DNA from: Bacillus sp. MUM 116
Lineage (GTDB): Bacteria > Bacillota > Bacilli > Bacillales > Cytobacillaceae
Direction: 5' to 3'
Assembly (NCBI RefSeq): GCF_001866655.1
Contig: NZ_MLYR01000084.1
Coordinates: 1 to 53,226, forward strand
DNA: 53,226 nucleotides
Below the pieces are notes generated by a model. The model ran no database searches, was not told where the DNA came from, and saw only the letters and a program-made list of their open reading frames with translations. Positions 24,118 through 31,881 of the stretch are shown here, in pieces; the stretch's first letter is position 1; each line of letters begins with the position of its first letter. Made by a program: the position numbers and the translations under genes.

Positions 24118-25497
24118 ATGAAATCTCTTTATAGTAAGTTTGCAATCACCACAATCTTAATTATGATTTTAAGCGGGGTTATTTCGTTTATTGTCTCGAA
24201 TCATTATTATCAGGTGACATTGAAAAAAAAGAATGATGAGAAAATCACCAGCTTTGCCATGAAAATCGCTGATTTTGCCAGCAGCCAAAAAACGATTAAT
24301 TTGGACGATTATTTCACCCATATTGGCGCGATCGGCTATCAAATCTTTTTGGTTGATTCTAAAGGCCATAAGCAGTTTTTTGGATCAGCCTTCCGATTGA
24401 AAAATCTTCCTGATGATGTTCCTGAAAAAGTTCTAAATGGCGAAATCTATCATGGGATTCGAAATTTTCCGAAGCAGACGTTTGTTACAGGTTTTTTTGC
24501 TAATGAATTAGAGAATACGGTCGGCGTTCCGTTTACATATCAGAATAAACCATATGCGATTTTTATTCGTCCAGATATTAAACTCATGTTCAACGAAATG
24601 CATATATTATTTGGCTGGCTTCTCATGCTAACTATCTTATTAAGTATCATCTTAGTCTTAGTCAGCACAAATTATTTAGTGAAACCGATTCGAAAACTTA
24701 CCGCGGCTGTGAAGGAAATTTCTGAAGGTAATTTCTCCATTAAATTGGACATCGATCGGAGTGACGAATTAGGAGACTTGGCTGTCAGCTTCACGAATAT
24801 GTCTCAGAAATTGGATAAAGTGGAACAATTGAGAAGGGAATTAATTTCAAATATTTCACATGATATTCAATCTCCCCTTGCCAATATAAAGGGATATTTA
24901 AATTTACTTGATGATCAACATCTTGGCATGAAGGAGAAAACACACTATATTCAGGTTGTCCAGTCAGAAGTAGAACGGTTATCGACGATTACAAAGCAGC
25001 TTCTTTTGCTCGCTTCAATTGAAAGCAAAAAGGATTTAATGAAAATCAGCCGGTTTAATCTTGCTGAACAGTTAAAAAATGTGATTCATCAATATCAGTG
25101 GAGTATTGGTGATAAAGGGATTATGATGAGTTATGCACTTCCTGATACCTGGATTAATGGGGATGTATCATTACTTTACTCTGTTTGGGAAAATCTGCTG
25201 ACTAATGCGATTAAGTATAATTATGAAAATGGAAATATTGAAATTGATTTAAATGATTCCGGTTCATTCGTTGAAGTGACAGTTAAGGACAGCGGAATTG
25301 GTTTGGAACAAGAGCAATTGCAGCGAATTTTTGACCGGTTTTATCGTGCAGACACTTCCAGAACACGCTCGGTTGAAGGAACCGGCCTCGGCCTGTCAAT
25401 TGTTAAGTCCATTGTTGATTTACACCATGGAAAAATCGTAGCAGAAAGTCAAAAAGGCAAAGGAACCTTTATTAAGGTCATCCTGCCGAAAATGTAA
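24118..25497 (+). CDS. hssS: Heme sensor histidine kinase HssS
   Basis: Membrane sensor kinase. TM1 is about residues 6-28, followed by an extracytoplasmic sensor (about 30-160), TM2 (about 163-184), HAMP (about 187-238), HisKA with phospho-accepting His248 (NISHDIQSP), and a HATPase domain with N box (ENLLTNAIKYN), DSGIGL, and GTGLGLSIVK. The sensor stretches YHGIRNFP, FVTGFFANELENTVG and FIRPDI follow staphylococcal HssS closely. That kinase responds to toxic heme. It follows hssR without a gap and precedes the hrtBA efflux genes. Length 459 aa is normal. Confidence 0.88.
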   Translation: MKSLYSKFAITTILIMILSGVISFIVSNHYYQVTLKKKNDEKITSFAMKIADFASSQKTINLDDYFTHIGAIGYQIFLVDSKGHKQFFGSAFRLKNLPDDVPEKVLNGEIYHGIRNFPKQTFVTGFFANELENTVGVPFTYQNKPYAIFIRPDIKLMFNEMHILFGWLLMLTILLSIILVLVSTNYLVKPIRKLTAAVKEISEGNFSIKLDIDRSDELGDLAVSFTNMSQKLDKVEQLRRELISNISHDIQSPLANIKGYLNLLDDQHLGMKEKTHYIQVVQSEVERLSTITKQLLLLASIESKKDLMKISRFNLAEQLKNVIHQYQWSIGDKGIMMSYALPDTWINGDVSLLYSVWENLLTNAIKYNYENGNIEIDLNDSGSFVEVTVKDSGIGLEQEQLQRIFDRFYRADTSRTRSVEGTGLGLSIVKSIVDLHHGKIVAESQKGKGTFIKVILPKM

Positions 25498-25503
25498 ACT
25501 ATC

Positions 25504-25523
25504 GTTCATCTTCCGTTCATATT
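25504..25523 (+). promoter_or_regulatory. HssR-binding direct repeat upstream of hrtB
   Basis: GTTCATCTT and GTTCATATT are separated by CC. This matches the known staphylococcal HssR box (GTTCATATT, 2 nt, GTTCATATT) with one mismatch. A -10-like TATTCT begins at 25531, so the box covers the -35 region as expected for an activator site. It lies 48 nt before the hrtB ATG. Confidence 0.85.
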
Positions 25524-25570
25524 CGTAACGTATTCTATTTACGAAATGAAACAAGGAAGGTGATTTTTTT

Positions 25571-26653
25571 ATGTATTTCTTACCGTTCAAAGAGATGACA
25601 TTTTTTAAAGTCAGATATTTATTAATAAGCTTTATTTTGTTTTTTGTATCCGTGCTGGTTTTTATAATTACCGGGTTGGCGCATGGTCTTTCGATGAACA
25701 ATGCCTCTTCGATGATTAACATGCGAGCCGATTCTTTTTATTTGCAGAAAACGGCAGATGGACGGATTGACCGCTCCCATTTTCAAGTGGATATGGGGAA
25801 ATTAGCTGATAAAAATGAGGTTCAACCACTTGGCATCCAGATGGGGTCGATTTCGAAGCTGAATTCTGAGAATAAATTCGATGTAACGTATATGGCAATC
25901 GAGAGGGGAGCTTTTTTTGCACCAAAAGTGGTCGAAGGAAAAAATCCTGGTATAAAGAATTCCGTCTTACTCGATCAATCATTAAAGTCAGAAAAAATTA
26001 AGGTGGGAAGTATTGTTGAAGACTCCCGGACAGGAACAAAGTTAACGGTTTCAGGATTTATGAAAGACCAAACCTTCAGTCATACACCTGCAGCAATTGT
26101 ATCTTTTGCAACCTGGGACAACTTATCCGGCGGAGCGCAAAAAGGGGAGTATAACGCCATTGTCCTTAATAAAGACAATAAAGCTTTGAAAAATCAAATT
26201 GGCAAATTGGTTAAAGGCGGCGAATGGGTTCAAAAAAATCAGGTGATTAAAGGAATTCCCGGATATAATGCGGAGCAAAACTCCTTAATGATGATGCTGA
26301 CATTTTTAATTGTGATTGCCGTTTTCGTTCTAGCCGCATTCTTTTATATCATGACCATTCAAAAAACAGCACAATTCGGCATTTTAAAAGCAATAGGTGC
26401 AAAATCCAGCTTCTTGGTTAAATCAACCATTTTTCAAGTGATGATTTTGACAATCATAAATATCGCTGCAGCTATCGGGTTTACGATATTATTTAAGGCT
26501 GTATTACCATCAGATATACCATTTATTTTTGATTTGCTGCAAATTGCAAAATTCTCAGGGGTTTTATTTCTTGTGTCGATTCTAGGTTCATTATTATCAG
26601 TGTTTAATATTGTGAAGGCAGATCCAATTCAAGCAATGGGGAGGGTTGAATAA
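25571..26653 (+). CDS. hrtB: Heme efflux ABC permease HrtB
   Basis: FtsX/MacB-type permease of the heme-detoxification exporter. The N-terminal TM (about 15-40) is followed by a large extracytoplasmic domain (about 45-225). Three TMs follow near 237-262, 285-310 and 325-345, the expected four-TM layout. IQKTAQFGILKAIGAKSSFL is the cytoplasmic coupling helix region of this family. GGAAGGTG precedes the ATG, and an HssR box sits upstream. Gene order here is hrtB then hrtA, reversed from Staphylococcus. The last base is shared with the hrtA start region (TAATG), giving coupling. Confidence 0.87.
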   Translation: MYFLPFKEMTFFKVRYLLISFILFFVSVLVFIITGLAHGLSMNNASSMINMRADSFYLQKTADGRIDRSHFQVDMGKLADKNEVQPLGIQMGSISKLNSENKFDVTYMAIERGAFFAPKVVEGKNPGIKNSVLLDQSLKSEKIKVGSIVEDSRTGTKLTVSGFMKDQTFSHTPAAIVSFATWDNLSGGAQKGEYNAIVLNKDNKALKNQIGKLVKGGEWVQKNQVIKGIPGYNAEQNSLMMMLTFLIVIAVFVLAAFFYIMTIQKTAQFGILKAIGAKSSFLVKSTIFQVMILTIINIAAAIGFTILFKAVLPSDIPFIFDLLQIAKFSGVLFLVSILGSLLSVFNIVKADPIQAMGRVE

Positions 26654-27363
26654 TGGGTAAGCAGACATTGGTTCTTGAAAATATTGAAAAATCCTTTAAG
26701 GACGGAGATCGGATTAATCATATTGTAAAAAATTTATCGTTCAGCGTGAATAAAGGAGAGGTAGTGGCCGTTATCGGTCCATCCGGTTCTGGGAAATCGA
26801 CTTTCTTATCGATTGCGGGTGCATTGCTTTCTCCGGATAAAGGGAAAGTCATTGTGAATGGAGAAAATATTTCCTCCTTTAGTGATGTAGAAAAAGCAAA
26901 TATTCGCTTGAATCATCTAGGTTATATTTTTCAAACCTCAAATCTTGTTCCATATTTAAAGGTAGAAGAACAATTAAGTTTGGTGCTAAAGATGGCCGGT
27001 AAATGGTCAAGAGGGGAAAAACTTAAAATTAAAGAATTGTTAAAAGCAGTGGGGATGGATCATCGGGCCAAGTTTTTTCCACAACAGCTGTCTGGCGGTG
27101 AAAAGCAGAGAGTGGCGATTGCCCGGGCCTTTGTTAATGATCCGGAAGTGATCTTGGCGGATGAACCGACAGCAAGCCTAGACCCCAATCGGAGCATGGC
27201 CATAATTGAATTGATTTCGAAAATTGTGAAGGAACAAAATAAATCAGCTATTATTGTTACGCATGATGAGCAAATTCTTCCATTATGTGACCGGGTATTT
27301 GTCAAGAAGGATGGAAAGTTGATTGAGCAAGAAAGGAATGTGAAGTATGAAAAAGTACAGTAA
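26653..27363 (+). CDS. hrtA: Heme efflux ABC ATPase HrtA
   Basis: ATPase of the MacB/LolD group powering heme export with HrtB. Walker A GPSGSGKST (about 40-48), Q-loop YIFQTSNLVPY, signature LSGGEKQRVAIARA, Walker B VILADEPTASLD and switch His IVTHDEQ are complete. The ATG follows directly on the hrtB stop. The 3' end overlaps the start of a small membrane protein gene by 17 nt, so that gene is probably co-expressed under HssR control. Confidence 0.88.
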   Translation: MGKQTLVLENIEKSFKDGDRINHIVKNLSFSVNKGEVVAVIGPSGSGKSTFLSIAGALLSPDKGKVIVNGENISSFSDVEKANIRLNHLGYIFQTSNLVPYLKVEEQLSLVLKMAGKWSRGEKLKIKELLKAVGMDHRAKFFPQQLSGGEKQRVAIARAFVNDPEVILADEPTASLDPNRSMAIIELISKIVKEQNKSAIIVTHDEQILPLCDRVFVKKDGKLIEQERNVKYEKVQ

Positions 27364-27748
27364 TTTATTGTTAAAGGTATCTTCCGTTTTTGCTTTGGCA
27401 GGTGCAGCGATTGGCGGTCATATGGCCGGGTCGGGGGATTATGCATTTCGCCCAATTCACGCTCATATTTTAGTAGTTGGCTGGTTGACGATGTTTTCAT
27501 GGGCGGTTTATTACCGGCTATTTCAGCCAAAGAGCCGAGTATTGGCAGGACTGCATGTTTATAGTGCAATTATTGGTGCCGTTGGCTTGACTGGAGGAAT
27601 GGCGTTATACAACTTTAGACCAGCATTTTTTCCAGCTGCTGTGGAAACAGGTTTTTATATCGGAGGCGGGGCGGTACTGCTCCTCAGCTTTCTGCTTTTT
27701 TGCATTTTGACTTTTACACAAAATGATATGGATTCAGTGAAAGAATAA
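27347..27748 (+). CDS. Four-helix membrane protein with HAH motif, heme-copper-oxidase-like
   Basis: A 133-aa membrane protein with about four hydrophobic helices (about 8-24, 36-56, 66-88, 97-122). The stretch RPIHAHILVVGWLTMF carries two histidines in a His-Ala-His pattern like that seen in heme-binding helices of heme-copper oxidase subunit I and NnrS-type proteins; His23 and His67 are also membrane-near. There is no catalytic copper site, so it is not an oxidase by itself. It overlaps hrtA by 17 nt and has an AAGG ribosome site inside that gene, so it belongs to the heme locus. A heme-binding accessory role is inference. Confidence 0.65.
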   Translation: MKKYSNLLLKVSSVFALAGAAIGGHMAGSGDYAFRPIHAHILVVGWLTMFSWAVYYRLFQPKSRVLAGLHVYSAIIGAVGLTGGMALYNFRPAFFPAAVETGFYIGGGAVLLLSFLLFCILTFTQNDMDSVKE

Positions 27749-27759
27749 TAGAATTAAGT

Positions 27760-27799
27760 AAGAAAAGAAACTCACGTAAAGGAATGAGTTTCTTTTCTT
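27760..27799. terminator. Terminator after the heme locus
   Basis: AAGAAAAGAAACTCA pairs with TGAGTTTCTTTTCTT around a 10-nt loop. AT-rich flanks allow it to work in both directions, also serving the small minus-strand gene at 27803. Confidence 0.75.
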
Positions 27800-27802
27800 T
27801 TC

Positions 27803-27931
27803 TTATTTATTTTGCATATCTTTTTGAGTAATTTCACTTCGAATATTCGTTTCCTTTGCAAATTCGCTGTCTTGTTTTTTATTATTTGGATACTTGTTTT
27901 TACGTTCACGATTATCATTACGATTTGTCAT
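27803..27931 (-). CDS. Small hydrophilic protein (42 aa), possible gamma-SASP relative
   Basis: A 42-codon minus-strand gene with a strong GGGGTGAG ribosome site 5 nt before its ATG and a terminator immediately after its stop. The product is very polar (MTNRNDNRERKNKYPNNKK) and contains EFAKETNIRSE. This resembles the EFA-ETN stretch of gamma-type small acid-soluble spore proteins, but only one such block is present. It could be a small spore protein; the similarity is too short to be sure. Confidence 0.6.
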   Translation of the reverse strand: MTNRNDNRERKNKYPNNKKQDSEFAKETNIRSEITQKDMQNK

Positions 27932-28088
27932 GTTCTCACCCCTTTTCTTAATCCCGAGAATTATTGTGCACAAGCAGCAAATTTTAATACCCTATATCCA
28001 ACAAGATAAGAACCTGGAAAATATCTCTAACATATGATAGTATAACGTGTATTCATTAACTGTTTTTGGAATTGGAGGAAGAAGTCTT

Positions 28089-28574
28089 TTGAGTATTTTA
28101 GAAACCATTAAGTCAAGACGTACGATAAAAAATTTCAAAACAGACCTGGTCAGTTCCGAACAACTCATGTCCTGGCTGGAGGCTGCGGCCATGGCACCAA
28201 ATCACCGGATGACAGAACCTTGGGAAATCTATTTAATCGGACAAGAAACAAGAGCAAAGCTGAACCATAAAACTAATTTTGGTAATGCACCTGTTCTTAT
28301 GGCTATTTTATCAAGGCATGGGGCAACATCCATCGAAACAGAAGAAAATGCTCTTGCAACGGCCTGCTTTGTGCAAAATTTTAACTTGGCTGCCTGGGAA
28401 GAGGGGGTCGGGACATTTTGGTCCTCTATTGCGGCAACAGCAAAAAACAGGGGGATTCTTGGAGTTCCAGAAGAGTATGATGTTATTGGAGTATTCGGGG
28501 TTGGGTACCCTGAAGAAATCCATGAGCCAAAACCAAGGACACCCATTAACAATAAGGTAAAGGAACTTCCATAG
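28089..28574 (+). CDS. Nitroreductase-family flavoprotein
   Basis: FMN-dependent nitroreductase-fold oxidoreductase using NAD(P)H. The start SILETIKSRRTIKNFK carries the SRRSxRxF-type FMN-phosphate motif. AAAMAPNHRMTEPWEIYLIG and the C-terminal VIGVFGVGYPEE complete the fold. At 161 aa it is a short member. TTG 28089 is the likely start, since GGAGGAAG (28074-28081) is correctly spaced; the frame is open to 28047, but that ATG lacks a ribosome site. Substrate unknown. A terminator follows. Confidence 0.82.
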   Translation: MSILETIKSRRTIKNFKTDLVSSEQLMSWLEAAAMAPNHRMTEPWEIYLIGQETRAKLNHKTNFGNAPVLMAILSRHGATSIETEENALATACFVQNFNLAAWEEGVGTFWSSIAATAKNRGILGVPEEYDVIGVFGVGYPEEIHEPKPRTPINNKVKELP

Positions 28575-28594
28575 ATTTAAACAAATAAAGACAA

Positions 28595-28632
28595 AAGCCA
28601 ATTGCGATTTTGCAGTTGGCTCCACTTTTTTA
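28595..28632 (+). terminator. Rho-independent terminator after the nitroreductase gene
   Basis: AGCCAATTGC pairs with GCAGTTGGCT around a 6-nt loop, followed by CCAC and a T run. Confidence 0.75.
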
Positions 28633-28711
28633 GACTAATGGAACTGTATAAGAAGATAAAACCATAAACAAACTATAGCCTATGGATAAAATGAAGATTG
28701 GTGGTAGGAAA

Positions 28712-29968
28712 ATGGTAAAATTATTTACCGATATTGATTTGGACGGACTTGGCTGCGGAATCATTGCCAAACTTGCTTTTGGTGAAAATGCCGATGTTTC
28801 GTATTGTTCATATCGGACCTTGAACCAGCAGGTAGAAGCATTTATTGATATTTCCGAAAATCGTGATGCGCAAATCTATATTACAGATTTGGCGGTCAAT
28901 GAGACCAATGAGAAAAAATTGGCAGCCCGATACCAACAGGGGAAGCATATTAGGATGATTGATCATCATGTGACAGCACTGCATTTCAATGAATATCAAT
29001 GGGCTTCTGTTAAACCGGAATATGATTCTGGTAAAAAAACATGTGCTACCTCATTATTTTACGACTATTTAATTGAACAAGGGTTAATCCAGCGAAATCA
29101 AGCACTTGAGGAATTTATCGATTTAATAAGGCAATATGATACATGGGAATGGGATGAAAATAATAATATTGATGCCAAACGCCTGAATGATTTGTTTTAT
29201 ATACTAAATCGCGAAAATTTTGAAGAAGCGATGCTGAAGCGTTTTGCCGAGAATCCGCAAACTTTCTATTTAACGGAAACAGAAAATATGCTGCTAGATA
29301 TGGAAGAAGCGAAAATAAACCGCTATATTCATTCGAAAAGCAGACAAACGGTACAAGCCGTAATTGATGATTATTACATAGGGATTGTCCATGCAGAACA
29401 ATATTTGTCAGAATTAGGGAATGCGTTAAATAAGCTTTATCCTCATTTAGATATGATCCTTCTTCTAAATGTAAGCGGCAAAAAGGTTGGTTATCGAACC
29501 ATTCATGACAGCGTAAATGTGGCTGAATATGCAAAACGTTTTGGAGGCGGCGGCCATCCAAAAGCTTCCGGATCAGATATGTCGGCAGAAGCATTTGATA
29601 AATTTGTCATTAAGGTATTCAATTTACCTACATTAAAACCAGATACGGACCGTAATGAATTTAATATAAAGGAAGCAAAAAGCGGCACAAGCTATAAAAG
29701 TGTAAAAGGGGAAATTTCCTTTATTCGTCCGGTAAATGAAAATATGTATGTTGTTTTCCATAATGGAAAGAAACATGAGTCCTTGTTTACAAGTTATGAG
29801 GAAGCGGAACGATATATTAAGCGGACCTATGGGTCATGGCTGCGTTATGACCAAGAGTGTTTGCAGCAGCTTGCAGAAACATTTTCAAAGAAAATTGAAG
29901 AGGTCAAGCCAGCCTACCAACACCTTGTAAAAAAACTGCTCGATACATTTGAAAAAAAAGAAAAATAA
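28712..29968 (+). CDS. DHH-family phosphoesterase
   Basis: Phosphodiesterase of the DHH/DHHA1 superfamily (RecJ, NrnA, GdpP relatives). The N-terminal DHH domain shows TDIDLDGLGCG (about 6-16), YITDLAV, and the name-giving MIDHHVTA (about 85-92). A C-terminal part carries KRFGGGGHPKASG, the DHHA1 substrate loop (about 278-290). The last 110 residues are an extra, mostly helical tail. Substrates of this family include short oligonucleotides and cyclic dinucleotides; which applies here is not evident. The start is uncertain: ATG 28712 gives MVKLFTD, where homology begins, but ATG 28682 and 28691 are in frame. Confidence 0.82.
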   Translation: MVKLFTDIDLDGLGCGIIAKLAFGENADVSYCSYRTLNQQVEAFIDISENRDAQIYITDLAVNETNEKKLAARYQQGKHIRMIDHHVTALHFNEYQWASVKPEYDSGKKTCATSLFYDYLIEQGLIQRNQALEEFIDLIRQYDTWEWDENNNIDAKRLNDLFYILNRENFEEAMLKRFAENPQTFYLTETENMLLDMEEAKINRYIHSKSRQTVQAVIDDYYIGIVHAEQYLSELGNALNKLYPHLDMILLLNVSGKKVGYRTIHDSVNVAEYAKRFGGGGHPKASGSDMSAEAFDKFVIKVFNLPTLKPDTDRNEFNIKEAKSGTSYKSVKGEISFIRPVNENMYVVFHNGKKHESLFTSYEEAERYIKRTYGSWLRYDQECLQQLAETFSKKIEEVKPAYQHLVKKLLDTFEKKEK

Positions 29969-30021
29969 GAAGCAGGTGAATCAAAAGGTCGAAAATGACC
30001 TTATGATTCATCTGCTTTTTT
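29969..30021 (+). terminator. Rho-independent terminator after the DHH gene
   Basis: AAGCAGGTGAATCA pairs with TGATTCATCTGCTT, with an inner AAGGTC/GACCTT hairpin, followed by six Ts. Confidence 0.85.
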
Positions 30022-30259
30022 CGTGTTGCATAATGAAATTTTGTACAAAATCTTAAGATTGAATTAAGCTTTTTATGGTAGTTTTATCGTAGGTATTTTT
30101 GATTATTATTGTAAAATTGTAAACATGATGAAACAGAAAGAAAAAACACCTACATATCCCTGTAATAAAAATAGGGTATAATGATTTTAGGTTAATATAA
30201 TTAAAATGGTAATAGTATGGTGAAATACCTTTTTGTAAGATTATATTTGAGGTGATAAA

Positions 30260-31279
30260 ATGGCTTCAGCTTCAAAAAGGAGTATGTTTTTTGATAACGC
30301 GAAGTTTGTATTAATCTTTCTTGTTGTTTTTGGTCATATGATCAGTCCATTAAAAAATGATGATGGCTTCCTATTTACCTTATATACAGTCATATTCTTG
30401 TTCCATATGCCGGCCTTTATTTTGATCTCAGGATATTTTGCTAAAGGATTCCGGAAAAAAGGCTACCTATTAAAAACAGTAAAAAAAGTATTAATACCCT
30501 ATTTCATTTTTCAAGTTATCTATTCCATTTTTTATTATTTAAGCGGTCAGGAACAATCTTTTGAAATTGATTTTCTTCACCCCCATTGGACCTTATGGTT
30601 TTTACTAAGTTTATTTTGTTGGAATGTCATGCTGTATCTATTTGCAAAATATAAATGGTACGGTTTTATTTTTTCCGTTTTACTGGGAATTGCTATCGGT
30701 TATATTGACTCCGTTGGCAGTTTTTTAAGCCTTTCGAGAACCTTTGTGTTTTTTCCATATTTCTTATTAGGTTTTTTATTAGACAAGGAATTGCTAAGAC
30801 GGCTTATACGTGCAAAATTTTCCCGGCCTGTTGGTTTGGGGGTCATGATTTCGATTATTGTATTGTTTGCAATTGAATTTCCAAAGGACGCGGTCCCATG
30901 GTTGTTAGGGGATACCTCCTATGCAAATATGGGTATTAAGCAATTTACAGATGGTTTACTTCGTGCCGGTCAATATGCACTGACATTAGTCGTTGTCTTT
31001 GGCTTTTTTGCGCTAATCCCGTCGAACCGGTTTAAATTAACGAAGATAGGGGAACGAACCCTTTATGTTTATTTATTTCATGGGTTTATTTTAAAATCGT
31101 TCCAAACATTTTTACCAGATGAGGGTCTAAATATAATTTCCAATAACTATCTTTTACTTATCATTTTCTCGTTTATCATTTGTATAAGTCTTGGAAGCTA
31201 TTTGATAAAAAAATATACAAGTCCGCTTGTTGAATTTGATCTTTTATTAGGTCATGAGCAAAGAGGATTAAGCCGATAA
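30260..31279 (+). CDS. Membrane acyltransferase (acyltransferase 3 family)
   Basis: Polytopic acyltransferase of the PF01757 family with about ten TM helices, transferring acetyl or other acyl groups to extracytoplasmic carbohydrates. The N-terminal block MFFDNAKFVLIFLVVFGHMI has the expected conserved His in the first TM, and FHMPAFILISGYFAKGF (about 49-65) is the second signature. It resembles fucose 4-O-acetylase-like (COG3594) members. The length of 339 aa is that of the bare membrane domain, without a C-terminal SGNH esterase. AGGTGA precedes the ATG. It is a single gene, and its substrate is unknown. Confidence 0.85.
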   Translation: MASASKRSMFFDNAKFVLIFLVVFGHMISPLKNDDGFLFTLYTVIFLFHMPAFILISGYFAKGFRKKGYLLKTVKKVLIPYFIFQVIYSIFYYLSGQEQSFEIDFLHPHWTLWFLLSLFCWNVMLYLFAKYKWYGFIFSVLLGIAIGYIDSVGSFLSLSRTFVFFPYFLLGFLLDKELLRRLIRAKFSRPVGLGVMISIIVLFAIEFPKDAVPWLLGDTSYANMGIKQFTDGLLRAGQYALTLVVVFGFFALIPSNRFKLTKIGERTLYVYLFHGFILKSFQTFLPDEGLNIISNNYLLLIIFSFIICISLGSYLIKKYTSPLVEFDLLLGHEQRGLSR

Positions 31280-31283
31280 ATCT

Positions 31284-31322
31284 AAAAATGGTCGAATGTG
31301 ATTTCCACGTTCGACCATTTTT
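31284..31322. terminator. Bidirectional terminator between acyltransferase gene and racA
   Basis: AAAAATGGTCGAA pairs with TTCGACCATTTTT around a 13-nt loop; A and T tracts flank both sides of the convergent genes. Confidence 0.88.
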
Positions 31323-31323
31323 G

Positions 31324-31836
31324 TTAAAAGCCAAACAACATGCTTACAAGGTTTTTCTTTTTGGTTTTCTTCTTTTTTTGAAAATGATCGGCTTCAGTCT
31401 GTACAGGGGTGGTTAATTGAGAAACCTGTTTTTGAAGTGTTTCTAGCTGAAGGTTTAAGTCTTTAACCTGGGATTGCAGTTCTTCAATTTCTCTACGATG
31501 CTGCAGGAGTTGATAGGAGGCTACGGAGTCCGCTTTCTCGTTTAGGCTGATTTCCAATTCACTTATTTTCTTAAAAAGCTTTTCCATTGCCTGATTATTT
31601 TCCACTGCTTTTACGGTGCCTCTTCTTGTTGTTTTTTCATGGATTGGAGCAATTTCTTGCAGGAGTGCACCGTTTTGGATTTGTGCTTGGATTTTTTTTA
31701 ATACTTCAATGTCCTCATCATTAAAAAAATAGTGTCCGCGGTCATTTCTTTCCATTGGAAGGTCAAGCTGTTTTACCCAGCGCTGGATGGTGCTAGAGGA
31801 TACCCCTAATAATTTTGCAACCTCGCTAGTATTCAT
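31324..31836 (-). CDS. racA: Chromosome-anchoring protein RacA
   Basis: Sporulation protein that ties the chromosome origin region to the cell pole during axial filament formation. It has an N-terminal MerR-like helix-turn-helix (about 1-60; TSEVAKLLGVSSSTIQRWVKQLDLPMERN), a long coiled coil (about 85-145; ADSVASYQLLQHRREIEELQ) and a short basic/hydrophobic tail KKKTKKKNLVSMLFGF. This matches the architecture of Bacillus subtilis RacA, in which the C-terminus contacts the pole via DivIVA. Length 170 aa is close to that protein. A related, larger gene lies 45 nt upstream on the same strand. It marks the organism as an endospore former. Confidence 0.9.
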   Translation of the reverse strand: MNTSEVAKLLGVSSSTIQRWVKQLDLPMERNDRGHYFFNDEDIEVLKKIQAQIQNGALLQEIAPIHEKTTRRGTVKAVENNQAMEKLFKKISELEISLNEKADSVASYQLLQHRREIEELQSQVKDLNLQLETLQKQVSQLTTPVQTEADHFQKKKKTKKKNLVSMLFGF

Positions 31837-31881
31837 TATACTCCCTCCTAAAAATGATTAATTCCCAAAGACAAAATGAAT

